From Nitrospirales bacterium (GTDB taxonomy: Bacteria > Nitrospirota > Nitrospiria > Nitrospirales > UBA2166), in contig JAJDBL010000047.1 of NCBI GenBank assembly GCA_029261375.1, forward strand, positions 1 to 5,485: DNA of 5,485 nt, in the 5' to 3' direction. Of this stretch, positions 1-5,485 are shown in pieces; positions within the stretch are counted from its first letter, which is position 1; each line of letters starts with the position of its first letter. A program made the position numbers and the translations under genes. The notes under the pieces are model-generated. The model saw only the letters and a program-made list of their open reading frames with translations, made no database searches and was not told where the DNA came from.

Positions 1-404
1 ATGTAGGAGTTCATCTACCCTCGGATGGCCTTCCCGTCCCAGTCGTGCGGCGACTCGTTGGACCGGATAGACTGATTGCCGTCTCAACACATTCTGTCGC
101 CGACATCCAACGTGCAGAACAGGCTGGAGCGGATTTTGTCGTGTTCGGTCCGATTTATGATACCCCCTCCAAACGTGGTTTGGGGCCACCTCTCGGGCTT
201 GCCGCAATCTCTGACGCACGTCGTATGAGTTCCATTCCTATTTTTGCCATTGGGGGCGTGACGGTCGAACACGTTGGTGACCTGATAGGGGCTGGCGCGG
301 CAGGTATCGCGGTGATTGCAGCAATTATGTCGGCGGTTGACGTTGAGACATCAACGGCTGCGTTGCGCGATGAAATCGATCGTCATAAATCTATCTTGAC
401 CTGA
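1..404 (+). CDS. thiE: Thiamin-phosphate synthase family protein (ThiE/TenI fold), 5' end missing
   Basis: This is the C-terminal 133 residues of a TIM-barrel protein of the ThiE/TenI family. The frame is open from base 3 to the stop at 402-404, so the left window edge cuts the gene. A GTG at 45 is internal, because the family motif GVHL is encoded upstream of it at about bases 6-17. Visible motifs, numbered from the first full codon, are GVHL (2-5), STHS (28-31), FGPIYDTPSKRG (48-59, the loop that contacts phosphate and pyrophosphate in the family) and AIGGV (82-86, the C-terminal phosphate-binding strand). ThiE joins the HMP pyrimidine diphosphate and the thiazole phosphate into thiamin phosphate in the cytoplasm. 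The usual GQxD after GVHL is PSDG here, so a TenI-like thiazole tautomerase is a possible alternative. There is no obvious functional link to the proteasome genes downstream. The family call is firm; ThiE versus TenI is less so. Confidence 0.82.
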   Translation, partial: VGVHLPSDGLPVPVVRRLVGPDRLIAVSTHSVADIQRAEQAGADFVVFGPIYDTPSKRGLGPPLGLAAISDARRMSSIPIFAIGGVTVEHVGDLIGAGAAGIAVIAAIMSAVDVETSTAALRDEIDRHKSILT

Positions 405-546
405 GTTGACCGCTATAGAGGCCTGTGAAACAATGCGCTGTCTATTAACTTCTCGACGATGAGTGATCTTGTTGTGCCGTCTCAGCCGTACACATGATCA
501 GGTTCGTGTATTCACCTCACCTCACTGATGTCTCGAAGCATGCCTA
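405..546 (+). other. Intergenic region upstream of the proteasome operon
   Basis: This 142-base gap separates thiE from mpa. It contains only very short reading frames, 9 codons from 433 and 12 codons from 459, neither with a convincing ribosome binding site or family resemblance. I see no strong rho-independent terminator for thiE. The gap holds a candidate promoter at 406-434, a weak inverted repeat TACAC/GTGTA (489-493 and 506-510, 12-base loop) and three tandem copies of a TCACC-like pentamer (512-526). The mpa start itself has only a poor Shine-Dalgarno match (CGAAG near 534-538). Confidence 0.6.
406..434 (+). promoter_or_regulatory. Candidate sigma70-type promoter for mpa
   Basis: TTGACC at 406-411 matches the -35 consensus TTGACA in five of six positions. 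It is followed after exactly 17 bases by AACAAT at 429-434, which matches TATAAT in four of six. Transcription would begin near 441, giving a leader of about 105 bases before the mpa start. The placement, just after the thiE stop and ahead of the multi-gene block, makes sense, but matches of this quality arise by chance. A weaker alternative is TTGTTG (469-474) with CATGAT (493-498) at an 18-base spacing. Confidence 0.33.
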
Positions 547-2253
547 ATGGATCGTCACGCTTCTCCTGACACTGACGCGCTGAAGAAGAGCGAAGAGTCT
601 CGTCGCGATGTCGACATACTGCGCGCGCAGGTCGACTCAGTAGACGATGCCCTGCTGAAGCTCCATGAGGTGCGTGCGAAGCTCGATCAGGCTCATCAGC
701 AGAACGAGCGACTCACCAAGGTTCTCTACGACACTCGGACGCACGTTGAAGCGTTGCGTGCCGAAGTCGAAAAACTCACGGCCCCTCCGTCATCATTTGC
801 CATTTATTCCCATACGAACACGGACAAGACCGTCACCGTCTTTGTGGGGGGACGAAAGATGCGCGTGAGTGTGCATCCTGGCATCGGCGTTGAGGACATG
901 AAGAAAGGTCAAGAAGTGATCCTCAATGAAGCCCTGAACGTCATTGAGGTTCGTGGGTTTGACGGAAAAGGGGAGGTCGTAGAACTACGAGAATGTCTCG
1001 ATGGCATACGTGCGATTGTTCATCTCCGAGGGGAGGAACGGTGCGTCGCTGAATTGAGTGATCTGCTTCAGCGCGAATCGCTGAAGGCTGGTGATCATCT
1101 GCTCTATGACCCGCGGTCCGGCTACTTGTTGGAAAAACTTCCGAAGCCCGGCGTTGAGGAGTTAGTCCTTGAAGACGTACCTGATGTGGATTATCAGGAT
1201 ATCGGAGGGCTCGACGAACAGCTCGAGCAGATTCGTGATGCGATTGAGTTGCCGTTCTTGCATCCGGATGTCTATCGCGAACATCAATTGCGTCCTCCTC
1301 GCGGTGTGTTGCTCTATGGCCCTCCGGGATGTGGAAAAACCATGATCGCGAAAGCCGTTGCGAAATCGTTGTCAAAACGATTTGAACAACTGTATGGACG
1401 GGAATCACGACATGTCTTTCTCCATATCAAGGGGCCGGAGTTGTTGAACAAGTATGTCGGGGAGTCAGAACGACAGGTGCGTGAAGTGTTTCAACGGGCA
1501 AAAGAGTGTGCGCAGGACGGGATGCCAGTGATCGTCTTTTTTGATGAGATGGATGCACTCTTTCGTACACGAGGCACTGGAATCTCATCTGATATCGAGT
1601 CCACGATCGTGCCTCAATTTCTTGCGGAAATCGATGGGATGGAACAGTTAAACCATGTGATCGTGATTGGCGCGAGCAATCGACAAGACTTGATTGATCC
1701 CGCGGTGCTTCGCCAGGGACGGTTAGACCTCAAGATCAAGATTGATCGGCCGAGTGAATCCGCCGCGAGAGCGATCTTTGCGAAATATCTTACCGAGGAA
1801 TTGCCGTTTCACGCGGATGAGCTCGCCAGCGAGAATCAGAATGTGTCGCAGGTGGTCACACGGCTGATCGAGAAGACAGTGATGGAAATGTATAGCTTGA
1901 GCGATGAGAACAGATTTCTTGAGGTGACATATGTCAACGGGACTACAGAGATCTTTTATCTCAAAGACTTTGTCAGCGGAGCCTTTATTGAGGGTGTCGT
2001 CTCTCGCGCCAAGAAATCAGCAATCAAACGCTACCTGACCACTGGAATAAAAGGCTTAACCGAAGAGGATCTTCTCACGGCCGCACGAGATGAATTTAAG
2101 GAGCAGGAAGATCTCCCCAACACGACGAACCCAGACGATTGGGCGAAGATTGCCGGGAGGAAGAACGAGCGGATTGCGAATGTGCGAACCTTGACGTCGA
2201 CGGAGTCAGATGAAGAGGACGTCGACGTGTTTCCCACCGGCCACTACCTGTAG
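547..2253 (+). CDS. mpa: Proteasome-associated AAA+ ATPase (Mpa/ARC)
   Basis: This 568-residue protein is the hexameric unfoldase that recognises modifier-tagged proteins and feeds them to the 20S core. Mpa of Mycobacterium has about 609 residues. In order it has an N-terminal heptad-rich coiled coil (about 15-78), which binds Pup in the known family; two OB-type domains (about 82-200, with GRKMRV and KKGQ..LNEAL); and the AAA+ module. The AAA+ module shows Walker A GPPGCGKT (258-265), a pore-loop segment [12 protein letters not shown] with aromatic Tyr303, Walker [10 protein letters not shown] (328-336, Asp333 and Glu334) and a second region of homology with Arg389 and Arg392 as likely arginine fingers. 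The C-terminal region carries the family signature [13 protein letters not shown] (521-533). The last residues, GHYL, correspond to the GQYL tail that docks on the core. In the second region of homology, LRPGRLD reads LRQGRLD. The ATG at 547 is the only start near an in-frame upstream stop (526). dop follows 45 bases downstream. Confidence 0.96.
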   Translation: MDRHASPDTDALKKSEESRRDVDILRAQVDSVDDALLKLHEVRAKLDQAHQQNERLTKVLYDTRTHVEALRAEVEKLTAPPSSFAIYSHTNTDKTVTVFVGGRKMRVSVHPGIGVEDMKKGQEVILNEALNVIEVRGFDGKGEVVELRECLDGIRAIVHLRGEERCVAELSDLLQRESLKAGDHLLYDPRSGYLLEKLPKPGVEELVLEDVPDVDYQDIGGLDEQLEQIRDAIELPFLHPDVYREHQLRPPRGVLLYGPPGCGKTMIAKAVAKSLSKRFEQLYGRESRHVFLHIKGPELLNKYVGESERQVREVFQRAKECAQDGMPVIVFFDEMDALFRTRGTGISSDIESTIVPQFLAEIDGMEQLNHVIVIGASNRQDLIDPAVLRQGRLDLKIKIDRPSESAARAIFAKYLTEELPFHADELASENQNVSQVVTRLIEKTVMEMYSLSDENRFLEVTYVNGTTEIFYLKDFVSGAFIEGVVSRAKKSAIKRYLTTGIKGLTEEDLLTAARDEFKEQEDLPNTTNPDDWAKIAGRKNERIANVRTLTSTESDEEDVDVFPTGHYL

Positions 2254-2278
2254 CAGAATGCTGCTCTCGCCTTCTTCT

Positions 2279-2284
2279 GAGGAA
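2279..2284 (+). promoter_or_regulatory. Ribosome binding site candidate for dop
   Basis: GAGGAA lies in the 45-base mpa-dop gap and is the best Shine-Dalgarno match there. Its distance to the dop ATG at 2299 is 14 bases, longer than the usual 5-9. The dop start is nevertheless supported by the protein, since the family's invariant N-terminal motif begins only a few residues in. Confidence 0.45.
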
Positions 2285-2298
2285 CATCACCAGTAGAC

Positions 2299-3804
2299 AT
2301 GCAAATTTATGGCACTGAAACTGAATTTGGCATTGCGTCACGCCAGGGTCGGGAGTCGGACCCCGTCGCCGATTCACTATTCTTGATCAATCACTATCCA
2401 CGCCTTCCTGCCTCCCAGGCCTTGTGGGATTATGATGGCGAAAGTCCGTTGTCCGACAGTCGCGGTTTTGAGGTCAACGGTGAAAGCGAACGCCCGGATC
2501 CTGAGTACAATCGCCTATTGAACAAGCCCTTATACAACGGAGGACGATTGTATGTTGACGGGGCTCATCCTGAATATGCGACGCCCGAATGTTCGAGTCC
2601 GCGTGAAGTACTGATCCATGAGAAGGCAGGTGAGCAGATCGCGGTGGAATGTGTCCGCGCCGTGTCGCGGGTGAGTCCCGGTCGAGGATTCATCGTGTAC
2701 AAGAATAATACCGATGGCAAAGGGAATAGTTATGGGTATCACGAGAACTATCTCTGTTCACGCCAGGTGCCGTTTAAGCGTCTGACCGATTCACTCATTC
2801 CTTTCTTCGTGACCCGCCAAATTTTTGCGGGGGCAGGCAAGGTCGGCGCAGAAAATCGCACTGATCCTGCCTCGTTTCAGATTGCGCAGCGGTCAGACTT
2901 TTTCGAAACCCTTGTTGGCCTTAATACGATGAGCAAGCGGCCGATCATGAATACACGTGATGAGCCGCACGCCGTTCGAGGGACCCATCGCAGGATTCAC
3001 GTCATCGTTGGTGATTCCAATATGGCGGAGTTGCCAACCTATGTGAAGATTGGGGCGACCGGCATCATCCTCGATATGATTGAAGCCGGTGCGTCATTTT
3101 CCTCGCTGGCCTTAGCGGACCCGATTGAGGCCATGCAGCGCATCTCTCGCGACCTTCGCGTGACGACGCCCCTTCGTTTGGCTGATGGTCGTGATCTGAC
3201 CGCGATTGAGATTCAGCGCGCCTATCTGAAGGCGGCTCAAGAGTCTGTGGGTCACACTGCCGATCGCGCCGATGTCCTTCGACAATGGACACGCATCCTC
3301 GATGCGCTGGAGCGCGACCCCTTATCGTTGGTGGCAGAGCTTGATTGGGTCGCGAAGTATGCGATGATAGTGACGTATATGGATCGGAAGGGATGTGGAT
3401 GGGATGATCCTCGGATACGGATGATGGATTTCCAGTACCACGACGTTCGACCAGAGAAAGGCCTCTACTTTGCGCTGCTCCGGCAGAAACGTATGGCGCG
3501 ATTAGTGTCTGACGAAGATGTGAGTCGCGCGGAAACTGAAGCCCCGAAAGGGACACGAGCGTATTTCCGATCCGCGTGCCTCAAGAAGTTTCCCAAGGAA
3601 GTGCATGCGGCAAGTTGGACGTCCCTGTTGTTCAATACCGAGAAAAGAACACGCACGAAACTTCCCTTACTCGATCCCTCTCGCGGGACCGAACAGCTCA
3701 CCAAAGACATTGTTGAGTCCTCGGACACCGTAGCGATATTGTTGTCGAAGCTGGCGGAATCGTCTGCATCGATTCCAGCGAGTGAGGTTGCCGTTGTCAG
3801 CTGA
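2299..3804 (+). CDS. dop: Modifier deamidase/depupylase Dop
   Basis: At 501 residues this matches the usual Dop length of about 500. Dop belongs to the carboxylate-amine ligase-like family shared with PafA. In Pup systems it converts the C-terminal Gln of the modifier to Glu and hydrolyses the isopeptide bond that links the modifier to substrates. The start YGTETEFG (4-11) holds the metal- and nucleotide-site glutamates. LYVDGAHPEYATPE (84-97) contains Asp87, equivalent to the essential Dop/PafA aspartate. KNNTDGKGNSYGYHENYL (135-152), NTRDEPHA (218-225) and RRIHVIVGDSNMAE (231-244) are further family blocks. The stretch with WDYDGESPLSDSRGF (43-57) is the Dop loop, absent from PafA, and decides between the two paralogs. 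The C-terminus runs about 15 residues beyond the last recognisable block. The final codons overlap the start of prcB, which leaves no space for a modifier gene between them. Confidence 0.95.
   Translation: MQIYGTETEFGIASRQGRESDPVADSLFLINHYPRLPASQALWDYDGESPLSDSRGFEVNGESERPDPEYNRLLNKPLYNGGRLYVDGAHPEYATPECSSPREVLIHEKAGEQIAVECVRAVSRVSPGRGFIVYKNNTDGKGNSYGYHENYLCSRQVPFKRLTDSLIPFFVTRQIFAGAGKVGAENRTDPASFQIAQRSDFFETLVGLNTMSKRPIMNTRDEPHAVRGTHRRIHVIVGDSNMAELPTYVKIGATGIILDMIEAGASFSSLALADPIEAMQRISRDLRVTTPLRLADGRDLTAIEIQRAYLKAAQESVGHTADRADVLRQWTRILDALERDPLSLVAELDWVAKYAMIVTYMDRKGCGWDDPRIRMMDFQYHDVRPEKGLYFALLRQKRMARLVSDEDVSRAETEAPKGTRAYFRSACLKKFPKEVHAASWTSLLFNTEKRTRTKLPLLDPSRGTEQLTKDIVESSDTVAILLSKLAESSASIPASEVAVVS
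3784..3788 (+). promoter_or_regulatory. Ribosome binding site candidate that favours the TTG start of prcB
   Basis: GAGGT inside the end of dop lies 5 bases before the TTG at 3794. The competing GTG at 3782 has no purine-rich stretch upstream (the preceding bases read GATTCCAGCGA). This spacing argues for initiation at 3794, with translation coupled to the end of dop. Confidence 0.45.
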
Positions 3805-3937
3805 TCTCTTTCAATATGGGGGTTGTAGCTTTTCCGAGTATGTCCGGCAGTGTCGACCAGAGGCGTTGCCTGGTGCGTCATCGCGTATACCTTCTGCATC
3901 GATGGTGCGCGACGTTCAGCCGTCCGTGCCAACTGGG
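3794..3937 (+). other. PrcB propeptide region
   Basis: These 48 codons (TTG start) precede catalytic Thr1 and are expected to be removed during core assembly. Known bacterial PrcB propeptides assist or tune assembly of the half-barrels. The segment is hydrophilic after the FSEYVRQCRPEALP block and ends SVPTG just before Thr1; Mycobacterium has an HG ending at the same place. The boundary is predicted from alignment of the TTILALKY motif. Confidence 0.8.
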
Positions 3938-4609
3938 ACGACGATTCTTGCGCTCAAGTATCAAGACGGGATCGTCATGGGTGGGGATCGAAGAGCCACT
4001 GAAGGGTCGCAAATCGCAAGTGAGCGGATTGAGAAAGTGTATGCCGCAGATGCCCACTCAGTCATCGCCATTGCAGGCACGGTTGGACCCTGTCTTGAAT
4101 TGGTCAAACTGTTTCAAACCGAGCTTGAGCACTACGAAAAACTCGAAGGTGAGGAACTCTCCTGCGAAGGTAAAGCCAACAAGTTGGCGCAAATGGTGCG
4201 AGAGCAGTTTCCCTTGGTGTTTCAGGGACTCGTAGTGGTCCCGATTTTTTCCGGGTATGACATACGCCGAAGACAAGGCCGTATTTTTCAGTATGACATC
4301 ACGGGGGGGCGGTATGAGGAAACAGATTTTTACGCCGTCGGGTCAGGTGGGAAGGACGCTCGCAATACGATGAAAGAACATTATCAGCGCGGGCTTTCAG
4401 AAACAGATGCGATCAACCTTGTGCTTGCCGCGTTGTTTAATGCCGCGGAAGAAGATTCCGGAACGGGCGGCCCGGATCCCGTGCGAGGCATTTATCCCAC
4501 GATGAAGTTGGTGCGTGAGGAAGGGATCGTTGACGTGGGTGAAGGCCAACTGGCTCCGATGTGTCAGGCGTTGATCGACGTGAAAAAGGACCGAGGGTAC
4601 GCGCTATGA
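3794..4609 (+). CDS. prcB: 20S proteasome beta subunit PrcB (threonine protease)
   Basis: This is the catalytic beta subunit of the 20S core, made as a precursor that self-cleaves before a threonine. Counting from TTG 3794 it has 271 residues; GTG 3782 would add four, and ATG 3902 is too late. The later start would remove FSEYVRQCRPEALP, which resembles the actinobacterial propeptide motif. The processing site is TG|TT, with catalytic Thr1 encoded at 3938-3940. In mature numbering Asp17 (GGDRR) and Lys33 (IEKVY), the other two active-site residues, are present. Further family blocks are ELEHYEKLEGE, LVVVPIFSGYD, YAVGSGG and DSGTGGPDPVRGIYPT. The mature part (Thr1 to the end) is about 223 residues. 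Residue 49 of the mature form, an S1-pocket position, is Val, where Mycobacterium PrcB has Ala. The gene overlaps dop by 11 bases and prcA by 4. Confidence 0.95.
   Translation: MSADLFQYGGCSFSEYVRQCRPEALPGASSRIPSASMVRDVQPSVPTGTTILALKYQDGIVMGGDRRATEGSQIASERIEKVYAADAHSVIAIAGTVGPCLELVKLFQTELEHYEKLEGEELSCEGKANKLAQMVREQFPLVFQGLVVVPIFSGYDIRRRQGRIFQYDITGGRYEETDFYAVGSGGKDARNTMKEHYQRGLSETDAINLVLAALFNAAEEDSGTGGPDPVRGIYPTMKLVREEGIVDVGEGQLAPMCQALIDVKKDRGYAL
4593..4597 (+). promoter_or_regulatory. Ribosome binding site of prcA
   Basis: GAGGG near the end of prcB stands 8 bases before ATG 4606 (11 before ATG 4609). This supports starting prcA here rather than at the in-frame GTG at 4561, which would add 15 residues with no family similarity. 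Confidence 0.55.
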
Positions 4610-5286
4610 TGCCTTACTACGTCGCACCAGAACAGATGATGCAAGACAAGGCTGAGTATGCCAAAAAGGGCATAGCGAAGGGCCGGTCAAGTATTGCCAT
4701 GGAGTACGCTGATGGCGTCTTGCTTATTGCCGATAATCCGAACACCTCGCTCTACAAAATTTCAGAGGTCTATGACCGCATTGCGTTTTGTGGCGCCGGA
4801 AAGTATAGCGAGTTTGAAAGCTTGCGAAAGGCGGGGATTCGGCATGCGGATCTGAAAGGATATATGTACAGTCGCGAGGATGTGAGTGGACGGTCATTGG
4901 CCAGGGCTTACTCAGAAAACCTTGGAGGGGTCTTTAGTCAGGATATCAAGCCGCTCGAGGTAGAGCTGCTGGTCGTGGAGGTTGGGAGAGTTCCCACCCC
5001 AAACGAAATGTACCGGATTACGTTCGATGGAAGCATCGTTGCTGATCGTGGGGTTGCCGCCATTGGGGGACGTGCGGATGCCATTGTGCGGTTCTTCGAG
5101 GAGAAGGAGAGAAATACCCAGGCCTCACTTGCCGAGGCCATTGCGCTTTGTCGTGAAGCATTCGCATCCGCGAATGCTCAGGATGTGGCCGTTGAGGCAT
5201 TGGAGGTCGCGGTGCTCGAACGCGAGCGTTCCGGTCGCACATTTCGACGGATATCGAACGGGGCGCTGACTGGGATGGATGTGTGA
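4606..5286 (+). CDS. prcA: 20S proteasome alpha subunit PrcA
   Basis: This is the non-catalytic alpha subunit that forms the outer rings and gate of the 20S barrel and the docking surface for the Mpa tail. From ATG 4606 it has 226 residues, somewhat shorter than the 248 of Mycobacterium PrcA; the difference lies mostly in the C-terminal tail, which ends soon after FRRISNGAL. The N-terminus MMPYYVAPEQMMQDKAEYAKKGIAKG fits the family's YFISPEQ and ARKGIA blocks, which form the gate and first helix. SLYKISEVYDRIAFCGAGKYSEFE, RSLARAYSENLG, KPLEVELLVVEV and MYRITFDGSI follow in the family order. There is no N-terminal catalytic threonine, as expected for an alpha subunit. The start overlaps the prcB stop as ATGA; a second ATG at 4609 is equally possible and would remove one residue. 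The end overlaps pafA. Confidence 0.94.
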   Translation: MMPYYVAPEQMMQDKAEYAKKGIAKGRSSIAMEYADGVLLIADNPNTSLYKISEVYDRIAFCGAGKYSEFESLRKAGIRHADLKGYMYSREDVSGRSLARAYSENLGGVFSQDIKPLEVELLVVEVGRVPTPNEMYRITFDGSIVADRGVAAIGGRADAIVRFFEEKERNTQASLAEAIALCREAFASANAQDVAVEALEVAVLERERSGRTFRRISNGALTGMDV

Positions 5287-5485
5287 AACCGAGAATTTTT
5301 GGTATCGAGAACGAGTACGGCATGGTGTTTTCACCGGCCGGCCGAACCTATATGCCGAATGAGAAGGTCATCGGATATATGTTTGCAGGGCTCGTTCCGG
5401 AGACGTGGCCGTCAAATACCTTTCTCCAGAATGGGGCGCGCTTTTATCAGGACACGGGCTGTCATCCAGAGTATGCCACTCCAGA
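5283..5485 (+). CDS. pafA: Modifier-protein ligase PafA, N-terminal 67 residues, 3' end beyond the window
   Basis: The right edge cuts this gene after 67 full codons. PafA uses ATP to phosphorylate the C-terminal Glu of the modifier and joins it to substrate lysines. The translation begins MKPRIFGIENEYG, with the family's paired glutamates (Glu9 and Glu11), and continues to FLQNGARFYQDTGCHPEYATP (47-67), where Asp57 matches the essential aspartate of PafA. The short distance between these motifs, without the Dop loop, separates it from the dop gene upstream. The start is a GTG at 5283 that overlaps the prcA stop as GTGA; no ATG in this frame lies nearby upstream, and the family N-terminus begins right after it. 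The ribosome binding site is weak (GGGA at 5272-5275), so coupling to prcA translation is likely. Confidence 0.93.
   Translation, partial: MKPRIFGIENEYGMVFSPAGRTYMPNEKVIGYMFAGLVPETWPSNTFLQNGARFYQDTGCHPEYATP

Noticed and set aside
405..460. A rho-independent terminator after thiE
   Set aside because: No stem with adequate pairing followed by a T-run can be drawn there.
433..497. Two mini reading frames in the thiE-mpa gap (ATG 433, 9 codons; ATG 459, 12 codons), considered as leader peptides or a modifier gene
   Set aside because: They are too short for Pup or UBact, have no good ribosome binding site, and show no run of regulatory codons typical of attenuators.
941..1408. A 155-codon antisense frame within mpa (and similar antisense frames at 3065-3556 and 3465-3932)
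   Set aside because: These are mirror frames of strongly conserved coding sequence, with low-complexity composition rich in Arg, His and Ser and no family motif.
2258..2296. A 12-codon frame in the mpa-dop gap
   Set aside because: No ribosome binding site and no recognisable peptide; the gap is better explained as a simple spacer with the dop binding site.
3816..4235. A 139-codon + strand frame at the dop-prcB junction, considered as a displaced modifier gene
   Set aside because: It lies in another frame of prcB, is far longer than Pup or UBact, is rich in Cys, Trp and Arg with no disordered acidic character, and lacks a terminal Gly-Gly-Gln/Glu-type ending.
4561..4605. An N-terminal extension of prcA from GTG 4561
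   Set aside because: The 15 extra residues have no counterpart in PrcA proteins, and ATG 4606 has a well-placed binding site and the typical 4-base overlap.

Overview
The window holds a nearly complete bacterial proteasome locus on the + strand: mpa (ARC-type AAA+ ATPase), dop, prcB, prcA and the start of pafA. It is preceded by the 3' part of a thiamin-phosphate synthase family gene (thiE). Every assignment rests on family motifs read from the translations; no search was run. The organism is clearly a bacterium. The protein sequences are actinobacterial-like in motif but diverged, GC content is moderate (a little over half by eye), and the ATPase, both ligase/depupylase paralogs and both core subunits sit in one tight block. 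This fits one of the non-actinobacterial lineages that carry a Pup- or UBact-type proteasome, most plausibly Nitrospirota (Nitrospira-like). The taxon is an inference and cannot be proven from the window.

Layout: 1-404 is the C-terminal part of ThiE, cut by the left edge. 405-546 is a 142-base gap with a candidate sigma70-type promoter and no gene. 547-2253 is mpa. After 45 bases with a modest ribosome binding site comes dop (2299-3804). prcB starts inside the end of dop (preferred TTG at 3794, 11-base overlap). prcA starts on an ATGA overlap with the prcB stop (4606), and pafA starts on a GTGA overlap with the prcA stop (5283) and runs off the right edge. The last four genes therefore look translationally coupled.

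How they work together: PafA attaches a small protein modifier (Pup or UBact) to substrate lysines. Dop prepares the modifier and removes it again. Mpa binds the modifier through its N-terminal coiled coil, unfolds the substrate and docks on the PrcA/PrcB 20S barrel through its C-terminal tail (here ending Gly-His-Tyr-Leu). PrcB then cuts with its N-terminal threonine.

The most notable feature is an absence. The modifier gene normally lies between dop and prcB, but here those two genes overlap and I found no convincing Pup or UBact reading frame anywhere in the window. Either it is encoded elsewhere, for example beyond pafA, or this locus uses something different.
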